64,000 nt of DNA from Tethya wilhelma (taxonomy: Eukaryota; Porifera; Demospongiae; Tethyida; Tethyidae), in NCBI GenBank assembly GCA_964030475.1, contig CAXIPT010000005.1:6439838-6503837 (forward strand). Direction: 5' to 3'. Below are positions 1 through 12,500 of this stretch, piece by piece. The notes under the pieces were generated by a model that was not told where the DNA came from, searched no databases, and saw only the letters and a program-made list of their open reading frames with translations. How positions within the stretch are numbered: position 1 is the stretch's first letter; every line of letters starts with the position of its first letter. Position numbers and translations under genes: made by a program.

Positions 1-107
1 ATCTCTCTGATGCTCCCAGTGGGAACACCACCAGCTGCACTAAGCAGCGACACACACTCATCATGACCATTCATTTGAGCGTAATCCACTGGAGTAAGAC
101 TGCATAG

Positions 108-196
<89 letters not shown>

Positions 197-481
197 NNNN
201 NNNNNNNNNNNNNNNNNNNNNNNNNNNNNNNNNNNNNNNNNNNNNNNNNNNNNNNNNNNNNNNNNNNNNNNNNNNNNNNNNNNNNNNNNNNNNNNNNNNN
301 NNNNNNNNNNNNNNNNNNNNNNNNNNNNNNNNNNNNNNNNNNNNNNNNNNNNNNNNNNNNNNNNNNNNNNNNNNNNNNNNNNNNNNNNNNNNNNNNNNNN
401 NNNNNNNNNNNNNNNNNNNNNNNNNNNNNNNNNNNNNNNNNNNNNNNNNNNNNNNNNNNNNNNNNNNNNNNNNNNNNNNNN

Positions 482-573
<92 letters not shown>

Positions 574-1370
574 AATGATGCAATGATGCAATGATGCAAT
601 ACCTTTGTTCTAAGAAGTCCATAAAATTGAGATAAGCTCTAAAGGCGATGAGAGATGAAAGGCACTCAACATGGCCTTCCATTGCTGCCAGGTGAACTGG
701 ACTCAGCCCGCTGGAATCCTTCATGGAAAATGAGAACAGTCACATGACATATATACACCTTAGTGATTATCTTTAATACCTGAAGGTTAGGATTAGCAGA
801 GTGCTCCAGTAAAAGTAAAACCAGTGTCCCGATGCCACCATAGGCTGCCATCTGTGGAAGAAGTAAAAGTTATCATTTTTCCAAGCAGAGATCAGACCAA
901 GGGTGGTGGAATATTGAGCCATTGACTTACATGTAGAGCAGTGTATCCATTGCTGTCAGTGATATTGAGATCAGCTCCTGAAACCACCAATGCACGTACA
1001 GAGCCTGGCTGATTGTAAAGGACTGCCTTGTGCAGTGGAGTCTGGCCTTCCAGATCAAATGTGTCAGGCTGACACCCTCCAGCAATGAGCTGCACAAACA
1101 ACACAACATATGCTGATTCCAGTGACACATATACACAGTTGTGTGCGCAAATGATATAGCCTACAGTGTAAGTATGAAGTAGGCAAGTGTATATAGCTAT
1201 GTCTCGGAGTTCATGGCTTCTTACATTGGTAACGCAATCTTCATGGCCGCCTTCAGAGGCGGGGAAGAGAGGTGACTGCTGGAGGGAGTCTAGGAGGTTT
1301 GGGTCAGCTCCCTTGGACAGAAGAGCAGCCACACTCTCTGATGAGCCAGCTTGAGTGGCTAGGTGGAGAG

Positions 1371-1407
<37 letters not shown>

Positions 1408-4400
1408 ATAGGAATGTTAATTAGGTGTAATGATATTCATAGCTGTGTGTGAAACCACAATCTAAACCCACAAGTGTTTTGCACAAGTGCCTCTATAAAA
1501 GGAGCTCTGGAGGCAGCTAAGATTTCAGCAGAAATTCTGCAAAAGGTGAAATCTTTTGAATTTTTCAAGTTGGGGAGGCCTTTCAAGGACTCCCTACCCA
1601 ATTGTACCCAAACAAAATAATCCATCATATACCTGGTCTTCCTTATCATTCCAACCACATACCTGCATGGTGTCCCTAATCATCCATTATTCAACCACAC
1701 ACCTGATCTCCCCACTATCCAACCACATACTAGGCCTTGATAGATTGTGCCAGCATAATTTCGAGCATAATAGGTACTCTTGAGCATCAAGAATTATGCT
1801 AGCATAATAGGCTGAATTTTGTGACCATCCCAGCATAATAGGCTGGTATTTTGTTGAATTAACAGCACCTAACTGGAGTGAATGCCTGCCATGGTATATT
1901 GTCTCCGACTGTTTCAGCAGTCACAGTATTGTCTGTTACACATTCTTTAGTGTTCTTTTGATGAAGCAGGTTAACTCACTAAGTGTGAATTAACTAGCAT
2001 AACTACAGAAACATGTAACTATCATAATGGTCTTTCAATTTGTTTTTGCTTCTGTTCATCAAAAATCAATAAGTTCTGCGACATAATATATAATATTTGG
2101 TAGTAATAAGCATAATAGACAACTTGAGAAGCATAATAGGCAGATTTTGGAACATAATTGGGCCATTCTTAGAGCATAAAGAAAGAAAAACAGGCAGAGT
2201 CTTGAGCATAATCCATCAAGGCCTAATATGGTATGTCGTATGTCATGTCGTGTGTCGCATGTCGCATGTCGCATGTCGCATGTCGCATGTCGCATGTCGC
2301 ATGTTGCATGTCGCATGTCGCATGTTGCATGTCGCATGTTGCATGTCGCATGTCGCATGTCACATGTCGCATGTTGCATGTTGCATGTTGGTAGGTATTT
2401 GGTAATAATAAGCATAATAGACAACTTGAGAAGCATAATAGACAGATTTTGGAGCATAATTGGGCCATTCTTTGAGCATAAAAGAAAAGAAATAGGCAGA
2501 GTCTTGAGCATAATCTATCAAGGCCTACCACATACCTGATCTCCCCTCTCCTTCCACATGGTTGATTGTCTTGGCTACAGCTTCATTCTTCACCAACACT
2601 TCCACAGCTCTGTTGTAGCCATTGCTGGCAGCCACCATTACTGGAGTCTTCCCATCGTTGTCTGGAAGATGTGTCATCTCAGAGAGGTAAGCAAATGCCT
2701 TCAAGCTATCAATGGTGTTGGTTTCCACAGCATAGTGAAGAGCTGTGAGACCATTGTAGTCAATGCAGGAGTCCAAGGCTCTGTGGACCAGTAAGAGCTT
2801 CACTATCTCTGAGTGTCCTTCAACACAGGCATAATGGAGAGCTGTCCGCTCCAGGCTGTCCTTGGCATCTATCTCTAGACTATAAGGAAATGGTAACAAT
2901 GACACTGAAATATTTGTAGGTCACTGGTGGGCTTTATTTTGTGTTCCAGTTACCCTTCAATTCTCAGTAGTGCCTCAACAAGATGCGCTGAACCGTTAGC
3001 AGCTGTCAAATGGAGGATTGTGTTGTTAAATAAGTCCCTGAAATTTGCCGGGAAAAAAAGATTAAAAACCTGCAATTGCTTTGCACTAATGCTATATGGC
3101 ATCCAATGATTCCACACAGTATTACCTTTTATTCAGCAATGGTGGATAGGCATCAACCAGTGCTTGTATGCATGAAGAATCTGGGTTTTGTGACGTCCAA
3201 TGCAGAGCAGTCTTTCCTTCGCTGTCAACAGCTGTCAAATCACATTCAGCTGTGATACCGTGAAAAAGAAATAAAGGAACGTCAGTTACCATCTATCGCA
3301 TCATACATCATGTACCTTCACTTAGCAGGACAATGTGTTTGGGTCTTGAGAAATGAGCAGCACAATGAAGGGGGGTCATCCCCTCATTATCACGTGGATT
3401 GATATCACCCATCACAACCCTGAAGGGAATGAATAATTCATGAGTGCTCAGTTGTTCTAGACACATTGTTGCTTACGATGCATGCTTCAAGAGGACACTC
3501 ATGCACTTGGTGCTGCGAGGCATACAAGACCAGTGGAGAGGGGTTCGGCCATACACATCTCTGTGAACAGGAATCATATTATTATAGTGCCATACATACA
3601 GTCAGCCATCATGAGACTCTAGGACTAAGGTATAATATAGGTATTGGTGGGCACCTACCTGGGAGTCCAGTCAGAAGCAGCTTCAACGAGAAACTTCAAG
3701 GAACGATGTTTACCAAAGAAAGCAGCGTAGTGAACTGCTGTCCGACCTTCAGCATCAGTCTATGTAGATATGGAGAGCAAATTAATATATAAACCATTTT
3801 ATGTCGTGACACTGTTCCATGCATACCTGTTCTCTCTTTGCACTGAAGTTCAGTAACATCTCAATGGCCAGTCTAGAGTCGGCCAGTGCAGCATACTATC
3901 TCTGAGTGTCCTTCAACACAGGCATAATGGAGAGCTGTCCGCTCCAGGCTGTCCTTGGCATCTATCTCTAGACTATAAGGAAATGGTAACAATGACACTG
4001 AAATATTTGTAGGTCACTGGTGGGCTTTATTTTGTGTTCCAGTTACCCTTCAATTCTCAGTAGTGCCTCAACAAGATGCGCTGAACCGTTAGCAGCTGTC
4101 AAATGGAGGATTGTGTTGTTAAATAAGTCCCTGAAATTTGCCGGGAAAAAAAGATTAAAAACCTGCAATTGCTTTGCACTAATGCTATATGGCATCCAAT
4201 GATTCCACACAGTATTACCTTTTATTCAGCAATGGTGGATAGGCATCAACCAGTGCTTGTATGCATGAAGAATCTGGGTTTTGTGACGTCCAATGCAGAG
4301 CAGTCTTTCCTTCGCTGTCAACAGCTGTCAAATCACATTCAGCTGTGATACCGTGAAAAAGAAATAAAGGAACGTCAGTTACCATCTATCGCATCATACA

Positions 4401-5228
4401 TCATGTACCTTCACTTAGCAGGACAATGTGTTTGGGTCTTGAGAAATGAGCAGCACAATGAAGGGGGGTCATCCCCTCATTATCACGTGGATTGATATCA
4501 CCCATCACAACCCTGAAGGGAATGAATAATTCATGAGTGCTCAGTTGTTCTAGACACATTGTTGCTTACGATGCATGCTTCAAGAGGACACTCATGCACT
4601 TGGTGCTGCGAGGCATACAAGACCAGTGGAGAGGGGTTCGGCCATACACATCTCTGTGAACAGGAATCATATTATTATAGTGCCATACATACAGTCAGCC
4701 ATCATGAGACTCTAGGACTAAGGTATAATATAGGTATTGGTGGGCACCTACCTGGGAGTCCAGTCAGAAGCAGCTTCAACGAGAAACTTCAAGGAACGAT
4801 GTTTACCAAAGAAAGCAGCGTAGTGAACTGCTGTCCGACCTTCAGCATCAGTCTATGTAGATATGGAGAGCAAATTAATATATAAACCATTTTATGTCGT
4901 GACACTGTTCCATGCATACCTGTTCTCTCTTTGCACTGAAGTTCAGTAACATCTCAATGGCCAGTCTAGAGTCGGCCAGTGCAGCATACATCAGTGGGGT
5001 GCAGCCACTAGCATCTGGCTGGTCCAGGGGGGCTTCTGGTCCTTCAAGCTGATATTGAGAGATAATGATGCTGAAATTGAAAGTCTCTTGCTTTATATGT
5101 ATGAGGGGTATATTTACCTTCAGTAAATGCATGATTCCAGATCTATCTCCTTGAGCAGCAGCTCTGTGCAGTCCTTCTAATGGATGGTTACCTGAGTGTG
5201 TGTAAAAAGCAAGACTTAGTGTGATGAC

Positions 5229-5264
<36 letters not shown>

Positions 5265-5747
5265 TGTGTGCGTGCATTCAGCCCCGCCCACCTCTCTGTG
5301 CAAGGAACTCTTTCATGTCAATCTCGCTGGCTCTGGCTTCGCTCAGACTCAGACCACTACCGACTGAATTCGAAGGAGCTTTTCCAACTCTCCAACTCAG
5401 TACAGCTGCATCGGCTTCCCTCTGGTTGTTCTGAGCATGCGCAGTTAGTTCGTTCATCCCAACAGCTGCGACGTCCTCGGGAATCACCATTCCTTCATCT
5501 GAAACAGACAGCGAGACAGAGGAATGATACCATTGGCTAGTAGAGTATTTCAATTTCAAACTGATTGCTTACATTGTTCTGGGACGGCCGATAAATAGCC
5601 GCTGTAACTCAGTTGACTTTGCGCGTAGCTTCGCTGAAAAGAGCGACCCCTTCCATAGCTCTGTTCTAGAGCTAATGCCTGTTGCTGTTCATAGTCTTGG
5701 TAGTATTCTAGTTCAGTCTCCTCTGGAGACAACTGAGAGGCTTGCAT
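1..5747 (-). CDS. Ankyrin-repeat protein, inversin/ANKRD55-like (5' part, runs off the left edge)
   Basis: A multi-exon minus-strand gene. The chosen start is the ATG at 5747 (protein begins MQASQLSPEE). A glutamine- and tyrosine-rich N-terminus and an exon near 5291-5501 precede at least ten ankyrin repeats spread over short exons. Typical repeat cores are visible: GCTPLMYAALAD (near 5000), GMTPLHCAAH, GKTALHWT, RTALHYACVEGH (near 2830), GLTALHYAV, GQTPLHKAVL (near 1040) and GLSPVHLAAMEGH (near 690). Ankyrin arrays are protein-protein scaffolds. The repeat wording resembles inversin and ANKRD55, which act at cilia, but no IQ motif or C-terminal region is in view, so the exact orthology is open. 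The gene is interrupted by a gap at 197-481 and by a perfect tandem duplication (2802-4989) whose junction destroys the frame of one exon. The 3' end lies outside the window. Confidence 0.75.
197..481. other. Assembly gap (285 Ns) inside a GT microsatellite
   Basis: A run of Ns flanked on both sides by long (GT)n tracts (about 113-196 and 482-572). The repeat probably blocked assembly. It lies in an intron of the ankyrin-repeat gene, between the exon at about 600-720 and exons beyond the window. Confidence 0.98.
1731..2527. mobile_element. MITE-like element with TA-flanked inverted ends, internally expanded
   Basis: Both ends carry the inverted motif AGGCCTTGAT / ATCAAGGCCT bordered by TA, as in Tc1/mariner-type non-autonomous elements. 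The interior is rich in the motif AGCATAAT. A second copy, about 500 bp, lies at 32823-33322 and aligns over its whole length. Here the full-length element occupies about 1731-2225. It is followed by a 7-bp minisatellite (2233-2391) and then by a second copy of its own last ~130 bp (2395-2527). It sits in an intron of the ankyrin-repeat gene. No coding capacity is seen. Confidence 0.75.
2233..2391. repeat. 7-bp minisatellite (GTCGCAT)n
   Basis: About 22 tandem copies of GTCGCAT with occasional GTTGCAT and GTCACAT variants. It lies between the full MITE copy and the repeated MITE tail, so the array probably arose together with the partial element duplication. Confidence 0.95.
2802..4989. repeat. 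Exact tandem duplication, 1093-bp unit
   Basis: Bases 2802-3896 recur at 3895-4989 with a constant offset of 1093 and no difference that I can find. The unit covers several whole ankyrin exons and introns. Both edges fall inside exons. At the junction (about 3895) half of the exon encoding the EGHSEIV repeat is joined to half of the exon encoding the ADSRLAIEML repeat. The fused exon is out of frame and meets a stop within about seven codons. The identity of introns and exons alike points to an assembly artefact or a very recent duplication allele. Confidence 0.95.
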
Positions 5748-5927
5748 GGCCACTGATCTTCGTTTCTATGGAGCCTGGTACACACCCACTATAGTCACGT
5801 GAGCAGCCCCACCCCTATGTTGTTACTGGTACTGGCATGTTACTCGGTTTATAAGTAATATTTGAAATGAAATTCAATAAATAATATAAATCACTACAAT
5901 TTGAAACAATCAGATCACAAAAGATTG

Positions 5928-8227
5928 CTACTGTTCATTGACATTGACCTTTACACCTTGATCGATCTCCAGCCTCTTTAACTTGGGTCTTGTAAACACT
6001 GCAACAGAGAAAGAAAGATGAAAACAGGAACACTTGAATGAGGTCTTCAGAGCCACTCACATGCTAGTACTGATGCAAGTGCAATGATGCCTGCAAATCC
6101 CCAAATTCCATAAGGTCGAAGTTTGTTTGACTGAACTAGAGGACCAGTGTATTCAATCATGGCGAAGTTGACAATCTTTAATGTGTGTGTGTGCACATGT
6201 GTGTGTGTGTGTGTAAGGAGAGCAGTAAGTTAGCAAATTAATTGACCATCTGCGCAGCTATGGTTGCATACTTACTTGTGTGGCTATGTTGACAATGCCA
6301 GCTGATGTTCCCTCAGGGAGAGGGTAGGTCATTTCCACAGCATACTCATACAACACAGCTGGAAATGCTGCCAATGTAACTCTGGATGATCAAAGATGAC
6401 ACACGCAATAGTGGAAGTTTGTTTTAAAAAATAGGACAGGACAAATTGGTACACCTATTATAGTACTTTAGTAGTCACTGACCCAATGAGTGCAGCAGCT
6501 ATGTAGAGGAGATAGAAGTGCCTTTGGTACTGAACAAGAGCAGCAAATAGAGCCACTGCTGCAGTGGAGCTCACACACAAGACGACATTCATTGCACTGG
6601 AAAGACCAATATGGAGATATTAATACTGCATGGAAATTGTTGGTGAAAAAATTACTTACTAAAATGCTTTAGTGAAGTCCAGTATTCTTCCAAGAACAAC
6701 CATGGCAATAAAAGCAGACACTTGAAACGTAATGCCAATGTATGCTATCTGTTCATCATATCCCTGAGTTCGTGTGTTAGGATAGAGAGATAAATATTGA
6801 AATCATTTTTGGGCTAGTAATTCACAAACCACAACTCACCTCAAAGTAAGGAGTGATCATTTCATTTATGACTGTCAAAATTGTTCCAAATGCTCCAATC
6901 ATAATACCTAGGAAAAACAAATGAATAACTCTCCCAAAGTCTTTAGAAAATGGTCTTTATACCTCCAGTGATCACGATCAGAATGAAGTAGATGTTTGTG
7001 AAGCTCTTGAGAACGGACAAGACAAACTCCTTAACCTGATGAAGTCCGACATCACTATCACGATGAGTACTAGTCTCCAGCTGTCTAGAGCGACTTGGAG
7101 GAGATGGCGGGGCGTTGGGAAAAGCTGTACATGTGTTTATGTATACTCATTCCATGCATTCGTAGGTGGGTCACGGTGGTTGCATTTTTTCTTACCTACA
7201 ATTGTCAAGACCAGTATTATCAGAGCTAGTCCTCCCTGCCCAGTGAGGTAGTAGAAGAGCTGATGATAGATGGTCTCACTCCAGTCGTCAAACAACTCTT
7301 GAGAGGAAGTGGGCGGGGCTGTGTCGTTACCACATACCTCAACCGTGTCACTTCTTCGGACAAGAAAAGGACTCAAACCACTTCCGATCAAGAGTCCGGC
7401 CTACAGAGAGATTTGATCACAATTTAGTAATTATTATTTTCATTACAAAAAACTTACAGTTGGTGCAACTGCTCCAGCAAATGCAGTGGCAGTAGCTCTC
7501 TCACTTGCAGGGAACCAGGTTTCCGAGAGTAGAGGGGCTGCCCCCCAAATTAAGACATTACATAATGACACAATCCCTTGACCAGACAGTAGCAACCAGA
7601 AGCCATAACTTGCACCTGTATCAAAGAGGAACAATAGATGAGCAATCTTTGGACATTATGTTGACAAAAATGGCAATATCTGGCACAATAATGTAACAAT
7701 ACAAATTAATGATAATGTGTGATTAATATCAATCTCAGACCTGCTGAGCCAGCAATTCTGAGTCCTGCTCCTAGTACATTGGAACAGCTAGCTAGTACCA
7801 CCATCACTCTGATGCCATAACGATCCATCATCCATGCACAGGGAAATGCCAGGATGATGTAGACTGGCATGTAGACTGATGAAAGACTGTTCACCCAAAA
7901 GTCGTCCACCTTGTAATAGCACTTGATCACGTCAGCAATGGGAGAGGTGGTTATCCAGAAGATGTTGTCCATCATTAGGTTCAAACAGAACACGGTCAGC
8001 ACGACCCATCTCCACCAGTAGGTGCGTATCTCGGGTGACTGTTTCTGCTCGACACTGGCGTTGACTGGGGTGTATCGGCTATTGGGAAGCAGCGTCTCGT
8101 AGTGGTAGTCCGGAGTGTCGCTTTTTTCTAGCTTGTTTTCAGCTGGGCTCTCCGGCAGCAGCGGGGTGTACTCATCGCGATCATCCTGGCTCATAGGTGT
8201 GGAGCTGTTCACTTTCAATCGAGCCAT
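5928..8227 (-). CDS. SLC49/FLVCR-like major facilitator transporter, copy A
   Basis: A minus-strand gene of about ten exons. The ATG at 8227 begins MARLKVNSST and the stop is at 5928, after a basic tail FTRPKLKRLEID. The cytosolic N-terminus has the acidic/dileucine-like stretch EYTPLLPESP. It is followed by RTYWWRWVVLTVFCLNL (TM1), a CYYKVDDFWVNSLSS segment and the MFS loop DRYGIR. Further FLVCR-family hallmarks are WGAAPLLSETWFPASERATATAF, split here into the visible motifs WGAAPLLSE and ERATATAF, and YPLPEGTSAG-type residues before the last helices. FLVCR proteins are plasma-membrane carriers linked to heme and choline/ethanolamine transport; the substrate here is unknown. It lies 180 bp from the ankyrin gene's start and 233 bp from copy B, to which even its introns are closely similar. 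Confidence 0.85.
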
Positions 8228-8460
8228 GACTGAACAGGCTACTTCTTTTTAGTCCATAAGCTGAAGCCCCACCCACTTTGGTCATTCTGGGCGGGGCAAA
8301 TTTGTAAGTGCACTCACTGACTACCCTCAAAGTGGGATCACATTGCGTAAATTTAGTATTAAAATTTTTCCTTTTATTTATATCCAAATTTATGATACAA
8401 AACAATTTCAATATTTGAGAGATTTGATTAAATTTTGCTAAAAATAACTCCGTCAGATCG

Positions 8461-9279
8461 CTACTGTTCATTGGCATTGATCTGTAGACCTTTATCAATC
8501 TCCAGCCGCTTCAACTTAGGTCTTGTAAACACTGCAATGTACAGAGAAAGAAAAATCGAAATAGAACAACTTGAATAAATGAGATCTTCAGATGATACTC
8601 ACATGCTAGTACTGATGCAACTGCAACGACACCTGCAAATCCCCAAATACCATAAGGTCGAAGTTTGTTTGACTGAACTAGAGGACCAGTGTATTCAATC
8701 ATGGCAAAGTTGACAATCTTCAGCGTGTGTGTGTCAGTAAGTTAGCAAATTCATTGACCATCTGTGCAGCTATGGTTGTATACTTACTTGTGTGGCTATG
8801 TTGACAATGCCAGCTGATGTTCCCTCGGGGAGAGGGTAGGTCATTTCTACAGCATACTCATACAACACAGCTGGAAATGCTGCCAATGTAACTCTGGATG
8901 ATCAAAGATGACACACGCAATAGTGGAAGTTTGTTTTAAAAAATAGGACAGGACAAATTGGTACACCTATTATAGTACTTTAGTAGTCACTGACCCAATG
9001 AGTGCAGCAGCTATGTAGAGGAGATAGAAGTGCCTTTGGTACTGAACAAGAGCAGCAAATAGAGCCACTGCTGCAGTGGAGCTCACACACAAGACCACAT
9101 TCATTGCACTGGAAAGACCAATATGGATGATATTAATACTACATGGAAATTGTTGGTGAAAAAATTACTTACTAAAATGCTTTAGTGAAGTCCAGTATTC
9201 TTCCAAGAACAACCATGGCAATAAAAGCAGACACTTGAAACGTGATGCCAATGTATGCTATCTGTTCATCATACCCCTG

Positions 9280-9370
<91 letters not shown>

Positions 9371-10851
9371 CGATTCAAACTGTAATGGTAGACAATTTAC
9401 TACACAACTATGTATATAGTACTTCCCACTCACATCAAAGTAGGCAGTCACTATCTCATTTATTACTGTCATTATTGTCCCAAAAGTTCCAACCATGATA
9501 CCTCAAATGAGAAAACATTTGACAATGATTTTCCTAATAAAAGGACTATTTATACAAACTTACCTCCAGTGATCACGATCAGAATGAAGTAGATGTTTGT
9601 GAAGCTCTTGAGAACGGACAAGACAAACTCCTTAACCTGATGAAGTCCGCCATCACTATCTCGATGAGTACTAGTCTCCAGCTGTCTAGAGCGACTTGGA
9701 GGAGATGGTGGGGCATTGGGAAAAGCTGTACATGTGTTTATGTACAGTATACTCATTCCATGCATTCGTAGGTGGGTCACGGTGGTTGCATTATTTCTTA
9801 CCTACAAGTGTCAAGACCAGCAATATCAGAGCTAGTCCTCCCTGGCCAGTGAGGTAGTAGAAGAGCTGATGATAGATTGTCTCACTCCAGTCGTCAAACA
9901 ACTCTTGAGAGGAAGTGGGCGGGGTTGTGTCATTACCACATACCTCAACTGTGTCACTTCTTCGGACAAGAAAAGGACTCAAACCACTTCCGATCAAGAG
10001 TCCGGCCTACAGAGAGATTTGATCATAATTTTTAATGATTATTTTATTTCAATAACTTACAGTTGGTGCAACTGCTCCAGCGAATGCAGTGGCAGTAGCT
10101 CTCTCACTAGCAGGGAACCAGGTCTCGGAGAGTAGAGGGGCTGCCCCCCAAATTAAGACATTACATAATGACACAATCCCTTGACCAGACAGTAGCAACC
10201 AGAAGCCATACCTTGCACCTGTTGGTGGGGAATTGTGTAGAATAATTTAAAACAATAATGGAACATTGCTACAACAACAATGGCCACAATAAATTTGGTA
10301 CAATTACGGGACAAGTGTAATTATGCCAATGCGCTGTGATATTCTACATCTGATATCAAACCTGAGCCAGCAATTCTGAGTCCTGCTCCGAGCGCATTGG
10401 AGCAGCTAGCAAGCAACAACATCACTCTGATGCCGTAGCGATCCATCATCCATGCACAGGGGAATGCCAGGATGATGTAGACTGGCATGAAGACTGATGA
10501 AAGACTGTTCACCCAAAAGTCGTCCACCTTGTAATAGCACTTGATCACGTCCGCAATGGGAGAGGTGGTTATCCAGAAAATCGTATTCATTGCAAAGTTC
10601 AAACAGAACACGGTCAGCACGACCCATCTCCACCAGTAGGTGCGTATCTTGGGTGACTGTTTTGGATCGAGGCTGACATTGACAGGGGAGTGCGTGTATC
10701 GGCTATTGGGGAGTAACGCCTCGTAGTGGTAGTCCGGAGTGTCGCTCTTTCCTAGCTTGCTTCCTGCTGGGCTCTCCGGCAGCAGCGGGGTGTACTCATC
10801 GCGATCATCCTGGCTCATAGGTGTGGAGCTGTTCACTTTAAATTGAGCCAT
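8461..10851 (-). CDS. SLC49/FLVCR-like major facilitator transporter, copy B
   Basis: A tandem partner of copy A with the same exon plan. The ATG at 10851 begins MAQFKVNSST and the stop is at 8461. The protein has the same EYTPLLPESP N-terminus, RTYWWRWVVLTVFCLNF first helix, DRYGIR loop and an extracellular loop with the NDTTPP glycosylation site. Several introns match copy A almost base for base; for example 8881-9120 corresponds to 6370-6610. The pair is therefore a recent duplication or is homogenised by gene conversion. A GT/GA microsatellite at about 9284-9370 has expanded in one intron. The gene is divergent from copy C across a 157-bp intergenic space. Substrate is not inferable from sequence alone. 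Confidence 0.85.
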
Positions 10852-11008
10852 GATGATGAACAGGCCACTTTTTGTGATAAATTATGTCATATTATGCACG
10901 AAATTTAGGCCTTTCAAGCTGAAGCCACACCCACTTTTATGTTCTGGGCGGGGGCCCAGGTGATTAGCACAGGTTACCCACAAACAAAGAAGAGGCATCC
11001 AGCCAAGC
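10852..11008. promoter_or_regulatory. Short bidirectional promoter between transporter copies B and C
   Basis: Only 157 bp separate the divergent ATGs at 10851 (-) and 11009 (+), so both genes must start transcription from this interval or within it. It contains a GC-rich patch (about 10942-10960). I see no certain TATA box. Confidence 0.55.
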
Positions 11009-12438
11009 ATGTCGGAAGTTAGTCTGACAACAAGTATCACGTCCTCTGAAGAGAGCTACAGAGAAGCGACGCCACTTCTACAAGGCGGCAACTACAACAA
11101 GAAACCCAGCCAGCTCAGAGGCCATCCTCACGTCCAAGTATCAGTGTACAACCAGCATGGAGTAGCTGGCGGTCAGGGACAGCCGGAGATCCGCACCTAC
11201 TGGTGGAGATGGGTGGTGTTGGCCGTGTTCTGTCTCAACCTAGGCACGAGCAACTTCATATGGGTGCTAGCATCGCCAGTGGCCGACGTGTTCACGTGTT
11301 ACTACAACGTGTCTGACACAGTTCTCAACTTGCTCTCCATGTGCTACATGATCACTTACATTATCTTTGTCTTCCCATTCTCGTGGATGCTGGACAGGTA
11401 CGGCCTGAGGTTGATGATGATGTTAGCATCCTGTGCTACCCTGCTTGGAGCTGGGCTGAGATTGACTGCTACTGGTGAGACAATGAATATTAAAATAAAT
11501 AATTTTATGTTGTGTACAACTTTCAGAATTTTGTGTGCCATTGCTTTATAAATTTGTGTGAAAATTCAGCGTCATGGTATTTTCTATGCAGGTGCTCAGT
11601 ATTTCTGGCTGTTGTTGTCCGGACAGGCCATCTCCTCACTCTGCAACGCTCTCATCTGGGGAGCTGCTCCCTTCCTCTCCGAGGTCTGGTTTCCCCCGTC
11701 AGAAAGAGCCACTGCGACTGCATTCTCTGGAGCAATTGCACCAAATGTACGTGTCTCATTAGGAGAGAGATTGTCTTGTAGTTGAGAATTCGTGGTATAA
11801 TTAGGTAATCATTAAGAGTGTTCTGTGCTAACTATTCGTTTTTGTTGCTGTTTTTTTTTTTATTTTCTTCTTTAATCTTCATTAACCCATTGCTGTTGTT
11901 AACTCTTTATTTACTTGTTTTGATTCCCATTCTCCATTCCACTGCAGGCAGGAGTGCTCATTGGTCTCGGACTGGGACCTATCATCATTCACAACTCCAA
12001 CACAGACCGTGTGTGCAACACCACGGTCAATGCCACCCTTGTCTCTGCCAGTGAGCGTGAGGACTGGGAGAATGCCATCTTCTATAGACTCTTCTACTAC
12101 CTTCTTGGAACATGTGTTGTGGGTGTGGTCATTTTAGCAATCACATTTTTTGGTGAGTCACTTGAGTGTGTGTGTTTACATTAATTTGTCATTGATAATA
12201 ATTTGTAACTGTTTACATTTGGTCAGTTAATTTGAATTCAAAATTCTATTACTTTTTGCTGATTCAGCATTTCCCAATGCCCCACCCACTCCTCCGAGCA
12301 TCTCTCGTTACCTTGAAGAGAAGGCCCACAAGGACATCAGCGGGCTGGACCAGGCCAAGAACTACCTCTTTGGAGTCTTGTCTTGTCTCAAGAACATCTA
12401 CTTCATCCTCTACCTCATCCCCTCTGGTAGGACAATGG

Positions 12439-12500
<62 letters not shown>

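Noticed and set aside
113..590. Open frames through the GT microsatellite and gap (poly Cys-Val, poly His-Thr).
   Set aside because: Dinucleotide repeats are open in several frames; no exon borders or homology.
2059..2539. Overlapping open frames rich in CHMSHVACR or HATCDMR on both strands.
   Set aside because: Translations of the 7-bp minisatellite and MITE, not genes.
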